A stretch of DNA of 64,000 bases, from the NCBI RefSeq assembly GCF_015163665.1, contig NZ_JADEUG010000005.1, forward strand, positions 1-64,000, given 5' to 3'. How positions within the stretch are numbered: position 1 is the first letter of the stretch; every line of letters starts with the position of its first letter. The translations under genes and the position numbers were made by a program. The DNA is from Xenorhabdus sp. BG5. Its GTDB lineage: Bacteria > Pseudomonadota > Gammaproteobacteria > Enterobacterales > Enterobacteriaceae. Below the pieces are notes generated by a model. It saw only the letters and a list, made by a program, of their open reading frames with translations. It was not told where the DNA came from and did not search any database. Shown in pieces: positions 8,290 through 18,100 of the stretch.

Positions 8290-10257
8290 ATGAAAAAAAA
8301 ATATGCTAAAGCGTCTGTCTTATGTTGTCTGATGACACCTGTTGTGACCTGGGCGGAGCATTCACCCGAAGCCACAGAAGATGTTTTGATTGTGACAGCT
8401 AACAAACGGGCAGAAGCATTAAATAAAGTTAATGGCAGCATTTTGGTAAAAACTGGCGAGGAACTTGAGCAAGCGGGTATCACTCAGGTACAGGATCTTG
8501 AGCGTGCTTTCCCTGGCTTACAAATCCGCTCTCGCGGTAACCGAACCTATTCGGCAACCACCATTCGGGGTATCAGTTCACCCGATTACTATTCACCCTC
8601 CATTCGCATTTATGTTGATGGTGTTCCTCAGGATCACCAGTTTCTGACACAAGAGTTAATCAATGTAGAACGTGTAGAATTATTACGTGGTCCCCAAGGC
8701 ACTTTATATGGCGGGAACGCTCAGGCGGGTGTTATCAATATTATCACCCGTTCGCCAAAAGAAGGCCCCTGGCTTAACCTTTCCGGTCATTATTCCAAGT
8801 TAAAACAAGGCGGTTCCTTCAGCGGATCAATGCCGCTTATTGAAGACATGCTTTATGGCAGCATGAGTCTACGCTGGGTAAAAGAGCCAGGACAAATTGA
8901 TGCGCCAAATCGCGGTGATAAAAATATTGACTCCAGCAAAACCTGGCTTGGTAAAGGAAAACTGACATTTGCGCCAGAAAACTCCCCTTTCAGCGCTGAA
9001 CTTAGCTTTGCTCATGAAGATCTCAATTCACATGAAGAGCTGTATTTAACCGACGAACAGTTCCGTCGGAAAGAATATGATGGCCCGATCCCAGATTTAA
9101 CACGGCGCGTCAACAGTTATGCACTCAAAGCGGGCTATGATTTTGGTAACAACGTATTAACCAGTATCACCGCCTATCAGGATCGCGATATTTTCCGTGA
9201 TTTTATCGGGGGTAAATGGAAAGAAAAACACCACGCCACCACCCAAGAGCTGCGTTTAAATTCCAACTACTCAAATGGGATTACCAGTGTTCTCGGCGGC
9301 TGGTTCTCAGATGAAACTAGCAGGCATTATACTAGCTATAATGATGCACATAATAAAATCAAAGGAAAATCGCTAGCCCTGTTCGGCGAGGTTAAATTAC
9401 CTATTGCGTCTCAATGGGATCTTACCCTTGGCGGCCGTCTGTCACATGAAAAATCTCAGATCAATTATTCAGGACCTGAAAGTGCTTTTGATAACCAGGT
9501 TTCCAACAATGAATTTATACCTAAGGCAGCTCTGGGCTGGCAACTGACACCGGATACCCGTTTCTATCTCTCTGCCACCAAAGGATACAAGCCGGGCGGA
9601 TTCAATAACATTGTTTCTTCTATCAATGATAAAAAGCCTTACGATACCGAAACTTCAGACAATTATGAGTTTGGTTGGCATACCTCATTCTTTAATGACG
9701 CAATGACATTAAACAGCGCAGTTTATTACATTCGTTCCAAAGATAAACAGATCTACGTCGGACCTATGGGTGGACAATTTATTCGTAACGCCGGAAAAGC
9801 AGAAAGTAAAGGTATTGAGCTGAGCAGCCAGATTAAGCCCATACAAGGGCTTAGACTTTCTCTGGGTGGTAGCGTAGGTAAGTCAAATTTCACTGAGACA
9901 ACAAGTGGCGTAAATTATAAAGGCAAACGCCTGCCTTATGCACCAGATGTCATGCTTAATGCAAGTTTCGATTATCTGATTGATCAAACATTGTTACCAG
10001 GTAACCTCTATTTCAATGCTGGCACTCGCTACTATTCAAAAAGCTACTTTGATGAAGCGAATACCCTTGAACAAGGGGGATATACTCTCTATGACGCATC
10101 ACTTAGTTTAGAAATGGATCATGGTATCAATGTCAAACTTTATGGGGAAAATTTAGGTAACAAACAGTACCGCGTATCCAGTTTCCAAATGGGAAATACG
10201 TATAGCATGATAAATAAAGGCTTGAATGTTGGGCTGGATGTGAGCGTTGCACTATGA
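8290..10257 (+). CDS. fyuA: TonB-dependent ferric-siderophore receptor, FyuA/Psn-like
   Basis: Outer-membrane gated channel (655 aa) for uptake of the ferric metallophore made by the downstream genes. A signal peptide covers about residues 1-22, with cleavage near TWA|EH. A TonB-box-like segment (EDVLIVTAN) follows, then the plug domain with LLRGPQGTLYGGNAQAGVINI, a strongly conserved plug motif, and a C-terminal beta-barrel of about 500 residues. Length and motif spacing are close to the Yersinia pesticin/yersiniabactin receptor (673 aa). It is the first gene of the operon, directly behind the Fur-box and direct-repeat region, and its stop overlaps the next start (ATGA). In yersiniae the receptor lies at the other end of the cluster, so the order differs. 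Confidence 0.93.
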   Translation: MKKKYAKASVLCCLMTPVVTWAEHSPEATEDVLIVTANKRAEALNKVNGSILVKTGEELEQAGITQVQDLERAFPGLQIRSRGNRTYSATTIRGISSPDYYSPSIRIYVDGVPQDHQFLTQELINVERVELLRGPQGTLYGGNAQAGVINIITRSPKEGPWLNLSGHYSKLKQGGSFSGSMPLIEDMLYGSMSLRWVKEPGQIDAPNRGDKNIDSSKTWLGKGKLTFAPENSPFSAELSFAHEDLNSHEELYLTDEQFRRKEYDGPIPDLTRRVNSYALKAGYDFGNNVLTSITAYQDRDIFRDFIGGKWKEKHHATTQELRLNSNYSNGITSVLGGWFSDETSRHYTSYNDAHNKIKGKSLALFGEVKLPIASQWDLTLGGRLSHEKSQINYSGPESAFDNQVSNNEFIPKAALGWQLTPDTRFYLSATKGYKPGGFNNIVSSINDKKPYDTETSDNYEFGWHTSFFNDAMTLNSAVYYIRSKDKQIYVGPMGGQFIRNAGKAESKGIELSSQIKPIQGLRLSLGGSVGKSNFTETTSGVNYKGKRLPYAPDVMLNASFDYLIDQTLLPGNLYFNAGTRYYSKSYFDEANTLEQGGYTLYDASLSLEMDHGINVKLYGENLGNKQYRVSSFQMGNTYSMINKGLNVGLDVSVAL

Positions 10258-11513
10258 TGCACAGCACCTCACATCGCCGTCACATCTCGTTACTACTTTT
10301 GACTTTGGCTGGTGTTTACACCATCCAAAGTACCATTGGTATGTTAACGTTACAAAGCATGCCGGCATTTCTGCGCAACCACGGCGTTACCCCAGATAAG
10401 ATAGGGTTACTCTATCTATTAATGTTACCTTGGGCATTAAAATTCCTCTGGGCTCCCGTTGTAGAACGCTATCGCAAATCAGGTTCGGGGGATAATAACC
10501 CCCGCCGCATCATGCTCTGCGGCAACCTGTTAATTGCACTGCTTTTTAGTTTAATCTCCTTAGCGAACCCTGCCGAACATATGCCGCTTATCATAGCGGC
10601 CCTGTTTTTGATTACGCTTTGTCTGACCGTGGTAGATACCACCACAGACGGCCATGCTATCGATCGATTACCACCACAGCATCGCCCCTGGAGCAATGTT
10701 ATGCAGGTAGGGGGTAGTTATCTGGGCGCCATTATTGGCAGCGGTCTGTTTTTATATCTTATTTCACTCTATGGTTGGCACATTGGTGCAGGCATGTTGG
10801 TGATAGTGATGCTATTAATGTCACTGCCTATTTTGTTCATCCGAAAAACGCAGGGACAGGGAGAATCGAATGCGTCAAAAACATCGATCACACCTTCTCC
10901 AAGACCCTCCCTAAAGAGCGCATTACGTCGTACTCCGGTTAAACAGGCACTGATTTTAATACTGCTATGTATGATTGGGACACGCCTGTCACTCGGTATG
11001 CTCTCCCCATTTTTAGTCGATCGCGGCGTAGACTTAACCCAATTAGGCATCATTGCTGCCAGTGGTGGTGCATTAGCCGGATTATCTGGCGTCCTGCTTG
11101 GTGGCATCGTGGTCCGTAAGTTAGGTGCCGTCCAGACATTATTGGCGGTAATGCTGCTTGAGTGTCTGGTATTAGTGAGTATTTTTTGGCTTGCCCAACA
11201 ACCAGAAACTCCCCTATCCCTGCTTTCAGCAGCATACGTTTTTATCACGTTAATCACCGCGACCAAATTTGTTGCCTTGTATACCCAAATGATGTCTCTG
11301 GCGGCAGGCATACAATCTGGTGTGGATTTTGCGTTGATGCAATCCGCAGATATGAGCATTGCGATCATCTGTTCAATGCTGGGTGGATTGATTGTGACCA
11401 AAGCAAGCTACGCCTCCCTTTTCGCGCTTGCATCACTCTTCACCCTTGCTGGCTTGTTCTGGACATTATATAAGCGCCATGATTTCCAAAAGGAAAACAC
11501 CTATGCTCAGTAA
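10254..11513 (+). CDS. ybtX: MFS transporter, YbtX-like
   Basis: A 419-aa inner-membrane major-facilitator protein with about 12 hydrophobic segments. It has a conserved LKFLWAPVVERY stretch after the second helix, as in AmpG/YbtX-type carriers. The start overlaps the receptor stop by four bases (ATGATG at 10254 offers two adjacent starts). In Yersinia, YbtX sits in the ybtPQXS operon; loss causes little or no iron phenotype there, and its cargo is uncertain. Here it comes directly after the receptor and before the ABC pair, suggesting a role in import or export of the siderophore or its breakdown products. Co-translation with its neighbours is likely. Confidence 0.85.
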   Translation: MMHSTSHRRHISLLLLTLAGVYTIQSTIGMLTLQSMPAFLRNHGVTPDKIGLLYLLMLPWALKFLWAPVVERYRKSGSGDNNPRRIMLCGNLLIALLFSLISLANPAEHMPLIIAALFLITLCLTVVDTTTDGHAIDRLPPQHRPWSNVMQVGGSYLGAIIGSGLFLYLISLYGWHIGAGMLVIVMLLMSLPILFIRKTQGQGESNASKTSITPSPRPSLKSALRRTPVKQALILILLCMIGTRLSLGMLSPFLVDRGVDLTQLGIIAASGGALAGLSGVLLGGIVVRKLGAVQTLLAVMLLECLVLVSIFWLAQQPETPLSLLSAAYVFITLITATKFVALYTQMMSLAAGIQSGVDFALMQSADMSIAIICSMLGGLIVTKASYASLFALASLFTLAGLFWTLYKRHDFQKENTYAQ

Positions 11514-13287
11514 TGATCCTTCTGTTCAGAATGCTCCAGAGCAACGTGCCGCTGACGCCGGTGTCCTTAAGACATTGTGGGATATGATGCGCCCATACCG
11601 TCCACTGAGTTACGTTGCTATCGCACTTGCCATTGTTTCTGCTGGCCTGCAAATACTGCCGGCAGCGGTTGCGGGCCTTATTACCCAATCACTCTATGAC
11701 GGGCAATATGACACCTTGCTGAATTACGGCGTCATGTTATTAAGTTTCACCTTTGCCGCGATGCTGACTTTCAGTGGTTCAACGTTTGTTGCTCATTTGA
11801 TCGCTGCCGATGTTCAGGCTGATGTTCGTCGTAATATCAGCAATAAGTTGAAGTCTGTTCCCTTGGGCTTCTTTATGCAGACTGACAGCACCGAAATCAA
11901 GAAGATGATGTTAGATGATGTCGAACAGCTTGAGGATGGTATCGCCCACATTATTCCAGAGATGTCAGCAACCGTGTTCGGCCCATTAATCGCATTGGGT
12001 GTGATGTTAGCCATTGACTGGCGATTAGCATTAGCGGCTTTTGTTCCAACTTTGGGTGCTTGTTTATTATTCATCTATATTCAGATGAAAGTTCAAACCA
12101 CTACTCAGCGTTTTTACGCCGCCCAAAATCGTATTGCTTCGACAATGGGTGAAGTTATCAATGCAATTCCTGTAGTAAAAACCTATTCAGGCGGCAATAT
12201 TGCACTACAGCGAGCGGAAGAAGCCTTTACCGCCCTGACACGTATTATTGATGTTTGGGTTGAGAAAGTGCAGGTTAAATCCAGTCGATTTTTTGTGCTA
12301 TCCAGTGCTAATTTGCTGTTTGTCCTCCCTTTAGCAGTCTGGTTATTTAACCGACAAGAGATCACTTTATTTGAATTCACCTTCTTTATTCTGTCTGCTA
12401 TGGCATTCGGCAATATTGCTTCATCCATGTTCTCTGTGATGACACGTTTGCAGCAGCAAGAGGCGTTAGTCACACGTTATCGTTGGCTCATGAATCAACC
12501 TGAATTAGCACCATGTACCCAAAGCCAGGTTCCTGCCGATCATACTGTGACTTTACATAGTGTCAGCTTTTCCTATCAAGATGAGCAGGACAATGTGTTA
12601 AATAACATCTCGTTTTCCGTCCCTGCCGGCAGTTCACTCGCACTGGTCGGCGCCAGCGGCTCTGGTAAATCCACGATAGCCAGCCTGATTGCCCGTCTTT
12701 GGGATCCTCAACAGGGCAAAATTACTGTTGGTGGTGTTGATATCCGCAACATGGATGAAACCACACTGCGGAATAACATCTCTTTCGTGTTCCAGCGGGT
12801 GTTTCTGTTCAACGATACGATAGCCAATAATATCCGCCTGGCTCGTCCTGACGCTTCACCAGCAGAAGTTGAAGCAGCGGCCATCGCAGCACAAGCACAT
12901 CAATTTATCCAACAGTTACCACAAGGTTACAACACCGTAATCAATAACGGTATTAGCTTGTCTGTAGGAGAAAAACAGCGTATCGCCGTTGCCGCCGCTA
13001 TCCTGAAAAACGCGCCCATTCTTGTATTGGATGAAGCCACCGCCTATGCCGATCCAGAATGTGAAAAAGAGATGCAACAAGCACTCAATGCGTTATGCCG
13101 CAATAAGACAGTGATTGTTATCGCCCATCGCCTGCCAACTGTCCGTCACCTTGATCAAATACTGGTCCTGGATAAAGGACAAATCATTGAGCAAGGCACC
13201 CATGATGAACTACTCGCACAGCAAGGCGCGTATGCCAAACAGTGGGCAGCCTGGCGGGGAGAAAATACCGGAACAGGAGTAAATTGA
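11503..13287 (+). CDS. ybtP: ABC transporter (fused permease/ATPase), YbtP-like
   Basis: A 594-aa half transporter: an N-terminal membrane domain with six helices and a C-terminal nucleotide-binding domain. Walker A is GASGSGKST at residues 383-391 and Walker B ends in D510-E511. The signature is SLSVGEKQR (L486-S-V-G-E) instead of LSGGQ/E, so the first glycine is replaced by valine. With the next protein it should form a heterodimer which, although exporter-like in fold, is needed for ferric-yersiniabactin import across the inner membrane in Yersinia. The ATG at 11503 is preferred: AAAAGGAAAA lies upstream, the product aligns to YbtP size, and it overlaps the MFS stop by 11 bp. An earlier in-frame ATG at 11428 would run inside the MFS gene. 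Confidence 0.9.
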   Translation: MLSNDPSVQNAPEQRAADAGVLKTLWDMMRPYRPLSYVAIALAIVSAGLQILPAAVAGLITQSLYDGQYDTLLNYGVMLLSFTFAAMLTFSGSTFVAHLIAADVQADVRRNISNKLKSVPLGFFMQTDSTEIKKMMLDDVEQLEDGIAHIIPEMSATVFGPLIALGVMLAIDWRLALAAFVPTLGACLLFIYIQMKVQTTTQRFYAAQNRIASTMGEVINAIPVVKTYSGGNIALQRAEEAFTALTRIIDVWVEKVQVKSSRFFVLSSANLLFVLPLAVWLFNRQEITLFEFTFFILSAMAFGNIASSMFSVMTRLQQQEALVTRYRWLMNQPELAPCTQSQVPADHTVTLHSVSFSYQDEQDNVLNNISFSVPAGSSLALVGASGSGKSTIASLIARLWDPQQGKITVGGVDIRNMDETTLRNNISFVFQRVFLFNDTIANNIRLARPDASPAEVEAAAIAAQAHQFIQQLPQGYNTVINNGISLSVGEKQRIAVAAAILKNAPILVLDEATAYADPECEKEMQQALNALCRNKTVIVIAHRLPTVRHLDQILVLDKGQIIEQGTHDELLAQQGAYAKQWAAWRGENTGTGVN

Positions 13288-13289
13288 TC

Positions 13290-15062
13290 ATGGGATTATT
13301 TAATCGTCTCCAACAACATCTGTCCGCAAAACTACAACGGGTTTGGTTGGGTGGATTGTTATATAAGCAGCTTGATACCATTGCAATTATGGCGCAACTG
13401 GCTATCGCTGCCTGGGCCATCACTCATCTGGAGGGAACTCATCCGAAAGAAAGTGACAGCGCTATGCTGCCACTTATCACACTGACATTATTGGTTATTT
13501 TACTGTTGCTGCGATTCACTTTTATGTCTCGCGCATTACGTAAACTCACCATTGCCGCTTATGGGTTGGGGATAGAAATCCGTCGCTCTTTGCTACAACG
13601 GCTTGTCAGTATGTCCATAGCGACAATTCGCGGATTAAGTGCCGGAAAAATAGCCCTGACGTTATCCGAAGATGTGCAATGGCAGGAAAACCAATCAGCC
13701 TATACCACTCCACAAATCACCTGCCAGATTATGATGCTGACGCTTATCTATCTGGCTTTATTCTGGTTCGACTGGGTTGTTGCTGGCTGTGCCCTATTAG
13801 TATTGCTGGTTGGATTACTGATCCTAGGTGGGATCCGGCAAAAACTCAATGAAATACTGCGCCGTCGGGCAGCGATGATGGCTGATGTATCCGAAGCAAT
13901 CGTAGAATATGCCCAGGGCATGGCGTTTATTCGCGCGGCGGCTGCGACCACAACGGTAGAACAACGTTTTGACCAGGAAATTGAACAACTACGTGCCGCA
14001 TTCCGCCGCGGAATATTCAAAAGCATACCGTTGCTGAGTCTGTTCTACATCATTATTGATACCAGCGTGGTTGTTGGCATTCTGGCCGGTGCCTTACGCT
14101 TTCATGAAGCACTCACTCTCCCTGAGATGCTGATCACTATTCTATTGTTATTTGCCACTATTACCCCTTTACGCGGGATCATTCCCCTGCTCAACGTGAC
14201 CGCATTGACACAAGTCGGTGAAACACATATTGCAGAGATAGAAGCGATTGCAACGCAAACTTCCGGGCCATTAGCTGCACCAAACAAATATGATGTTGAA
14301 GTTAATAATATTTCATTTAGCTACCCAGGGACTCACCAGCCCGCTATCCGGGACGTGTCATTTTATGCCCCACAAGGCAGTATGACCGCTATTGTGGGAC
14401 CAAGTGGCAGTGGTAAATCCACGCTGGCCTACTTATTACTCGCTTTCTATCAACTGGATAAAGGTGAAATCCGTTTAGGTGGGAACCCTATTCATCATTA
14501 CCAGACTCAAGCACTGTATGACACCGTCACAATGATGTTCCAGGAAACCGCACTATTTCAGGATACTGTCGCCAACAATCTCCGTCTGGGAGATCCGAAT
14601 GCGACGCAGTCAGAGTTGGAACAGGCTGCCCGTCTCGCCAATATTCACGATACGATTATGGCATTACCGCAAGGGTACGATACACCTTTAGGTGTGGATG
14701 GCGGTACGTTGTCTGGCGGGGAACGCCAACGGCTTGCCATTGCTCGCGCGATCCTAAAACAATCCCCGGTGCTGTTCCTGGACGAAGCAACGGCGTCGCT
14801 GGATCCCGAAAATGAGCAGTTAATACAAGAAGCCTTTGATTCTCTCACTCAGGATAAAACCGTTTTTGTTATCGCTCATCGTCTGAGCACGATAACCCGT
14901 GCTGACCAAATATTGGTAATGGATCATGGAACCCTCTGTGATAGCGGTACACATGATGAATTACTGGAGCGTTGCCCGCTTTACCAATCACTTTGGAAAA
15001 ATCATCTTGGCTCGGAAGAGCATTGGCACTTACATCCCGGTACGCACTTAAATAAGGTGTAA
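13290..15062 (+). CDS. ybtQ: ABC transporter (fused permease/ATPase), YbtQ-like
   Basis: The second 590-aa half transporter, with the same order of membrane domain then ATPase. Walker A GPSGSGKST starts at G370, the signature is the canonical LSGGERQRLAIAR at L474, and Walker B is VLFLDEATASLD with D498-E499. It starts two bases after the stop of the YbtP-like gene behind an AGGAG site, and both should be made in equal amounts. The contrast between this canonical signature and the altered one of its partner suggests asymmetric ATP sites, as in many heterodimeric ABC proteins. A 47-bp gap follows before the first synthetase gene. Confidence 0.9.
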   Translation: MGLFNRLQQHLSAKLQRVWLGGLLYKQLDTIAIMAQLAIAAWAITHLEGTHPKESDSAMLPLITLTLLVILLLLRFTFMSRALRKLTIAAYGLGIEIRRSLLQRLVSMSIATIRGLSAGKIALTLSEDVQWQENQSAYTTPQITCQIMMLTLIYLALFWFDWVVAGCALLVLLVGLLILGGIRQKLNEILRRRAAMMADVSEAIVEYAQGMAFIRAAAATTTVEQRFDQEIEQLRAAFRRGIFKSIPLLSLFYIIIDTSVVVGILAGALRFHEALTLPEMLITILLLFATITPLRGIIPLLNVTALTQVGETHIAEIEAIATQTSGPLAAPNKYDVEVNNISFSYPGTHQPAIRDVSFYAPQGSMTAIVGPSGSGKSTLAYLLLAFYQLDKGEIRLGGNPIHHYQTQALYDTVTMMFQETALFQDTVANNLRLGDPNATQSELEQAARLANIHDTIMALPQGYDTPLGVDGGTLSGGERQRLAIARAILKQSPVLFLDEATASLDPENEQLIQEAFDSLTQDKTVFVIAHRLSTITRADQILVMDHGTLCDSGTHDELLERCPLYQSLWKNHLGSEEHWHLHPGTHLNKV

Positions 15063-15109
15063 CCCACCCATTTGATTTATCAGGTACTGTCATTTTATAG
15101 GATTTACTC

Positions 15110-18100
15110 ATGCACACGGACCTTCTCTCTCCTGATTCACTGCGCCAGCTTATCGCTGGCCTGTTTAATCAAAAAAATATTTTGGTGGGCGATCATGACG
15201 ATTTAATTCGCAATGGACTGGATTCAATGCAAATCATGGCATTGCTAAACCAGTTTAGACGCCAGGGCCATCGTGTCACTCTGCGCGAACTTTACCAAAA
15301 GCCAACGCTGTATGCCTGGAGCCAGCTCCTGCAACGCTATGCCCCTGTCATCCACACAGTCCCCCAAGATACTGCGCCACAGCCACGGATTGTTGATGCT
15401 AACCCATTCCCATTGACGGCAGTACAACATGCTTATTTTGTTGGGCGTTCACCGGAGCAAACGTTGGGAGGCGTGGGTTGTCATTTGTATCATGAGTTTG
15501 ATGGTATCGGGCTGGAGCCTGAACGACTGGAAGCGGCTATTCACCTACTGATCCAGCGCCATCCGATGTTACGTGTGCGTTTTTTGCCGGATGGTCGCCA
15601 GCAAGGTATGCCCCGCGCTTACTGGAAAAAATTAACGGTTCACGATCTCCGCCATCAGTCAATTGATGAACAGCAACAAGCGCTGGATAACATACGCAAC
15701 CAATTAAGCCATCGTGTATTACGGGTTGAAGAAGGGGAAACGTTTGATATTCAGCTTAGCCTGTTTGGTGATAAACAACATCGGCTGCATGCCAATATCG
15801 ATCTGCTGATCATGGATGCCGCCAGTTTTAGCCTGTTCTTTACCGAACTGGCGGCATTAATTGCCAAACGCAACCTGCCTGCTATTTCTTCTGACTATGA
15901 TTTTTGCAGTTACCTGACACAATATCAGACTCAATTTAAGCAAGCCCGACAGGAAGCAGAGGTATTCTGGCGTCACCGATTAGACACCTTGCCACTTGCC
16001 CCCCAACTTCCTCTGGCCAGAGAGCCTTCCCTGATAAAAAATGTTCGTATCCAGCGCAGATGTTTTCGTTTATCGCCTGAACATTGGGAACGTTTTAAAC
16101 AACTCGCGCAACAAAATGGCGTGACGCCAACGATGGCATTAGCGACGGCATTTGCCGCTTTATTGTGCCGTTGGAGCAATGCAACACGCTTGTTGTTCAA
16201 CCTGACGCTATTTGACAGAGCTCCGCTGCATAACGCGGTTGACAACATTCTGGCCGATTTTACCAATATTTTGCTGTTGGACATCCCCGGCGATAATTTA
16301 CCGTTCTGCCAACTGGCTCAGGATGCACAAGCAACATTTACCGAAGCTTACGAACATCGCCATTGGTCTGGTGTCGAAGTTCTGCGTGAACTCAAGAAGC
16401 GAGGTAACCACCCACATGGTGCACCGGTTGTGTTTACCAGCAATTTAGGTCGCCCTTTATATGGTGAGAATACCCATGATGTCCTGGGAAAACCGAATTG
16501 GGGAATATCACAAACCCCCCAGGTATGGCTGGATTTTGTTGCCTTTGAACATGAAAACGCCCTAAACATCCAGTGGGATAGCAACGATGAACTTTTCCCT
16601 GACGGCCTGATGGATACGCTATTCACAACCTATCAAGGGTTGATTAAGAATCTGACGGAAAACGCGACACAATGGAACGAAAAGTTACCGGATCTGATGC
16701 CTGAGTCGCAATACCGTCTGCGACACCAAATTAATAACACGGCTGAACCGTTACCCAATGCCTTGTTGCATGAGGCGGTGTTTACCCAAGCAGAACGCAC
16801 ACCAAATGCTGTCGCTTTAATAGCCCATCATGAACAAATAAGTTATGGCGACCTCAGCCTGGCCGCCCGCCGATTAGCCGCCGTACTGCAAAAAATGTCG
16901 GTTATACCGGGAGATCGCATTGCCATTAGCATGGAAAAAGGCATCGGACAAATTGTCGCTGTGCTCGCTGTACTTTATGCCGGCGGTGTTTATGTTCCGG
17001 TTCCCGTGGATCAGCCACTAAGCCGACGTCGCACTATCTGTGAAAGTGCCGGAATCCATGTCGTTATTATTGATCCTAAGCAGCAGAATAATGCCTGGTC
17101 ACAGGATATACATTGCATTTCCTGGCATCAAAATGAGCCGTTACTGCCCTTAACTCACATGGCTAAGTGCGCGGTGACTGATCCGGCTTATATCATTTAT
17201 ACCTCTGGTTCAACTGGGATGCCAAAAGGTGTGGTGATTAGCCATCAAAGCGCACTGAATACCTGTCTGGATATCAATCGTCGTCATCAAGTGCAAAGCC
17301 ATGACCGTTTGCTGGCACTCTCTGCCCTGCATTTCGACCTCTCTGTGTATGACATTTTTGGCATTCTCAGTGCAGGAGGCGCGTTGGTCTTAATTGATGA
17401 AGCACAACGCCGCGATCCATCAACCTGGGAAATGCTGATCGAGCGCCATCACATTACATTGTGGAACAGTGTGCCAGCACTGTTTGATATGTTGCTGACC
17501 TATTGTGAAGGGATGGAGGTTGATGCCCCGAAAACACTTCGTACTGTGATGTTGTCCGGGGATTGGATCGGTTTGTCACTGCCTGAGCGTTACCGTGCGT
17601 TCAATCCTGATGGTGTATTAAGTGCAATGGGCGGCGCAACGGAAGCGGCTATCTGGTCAAATGAATATATCGTCAAGGAAATTGACCCACAGTGGCGTTC
17701 TATCCCTTATGGGTATCCTCTCACTAACCAGCGTTACCGCGTAGTAGGTGAAGATGGCCGTGATTGCCCTGACTGGGTTGTCGGTGAACTGTGGATTGGG
17801 GGTGCCGGTGTAGCACTAGGCTATTTTAATGATAAAGAACGCACGACTACCCAATTTGTTATTGATCAGGGAGAACGCTGGTATCGTACTGGCGATCTGG
17901 GTTGTTATCACCCCGAAGGCTGGCTTGAATTTATGGGGCGCCGTGATAGCCAGGTGAAAATTGGAGGTTACCGGATTGAACTGGGAGAAATTGATGCCGC
18001 CCTCAGTCAAGTAACCGGTATCAGTAAAGGTGTTGCCTTAGCCCGTGGTGAAAAAGAAAAGTCTCTGGTGGCATTCCTGGAATTGGAAGGTGATACTTTA

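Noticed and set aside
11428-11502. Upstream in-frame extension of the YbtP-like gene
   Set aside because: It lies inside the MFS coding region with no ribosome-binding site; the ATG at 11503 has one and matches family length.
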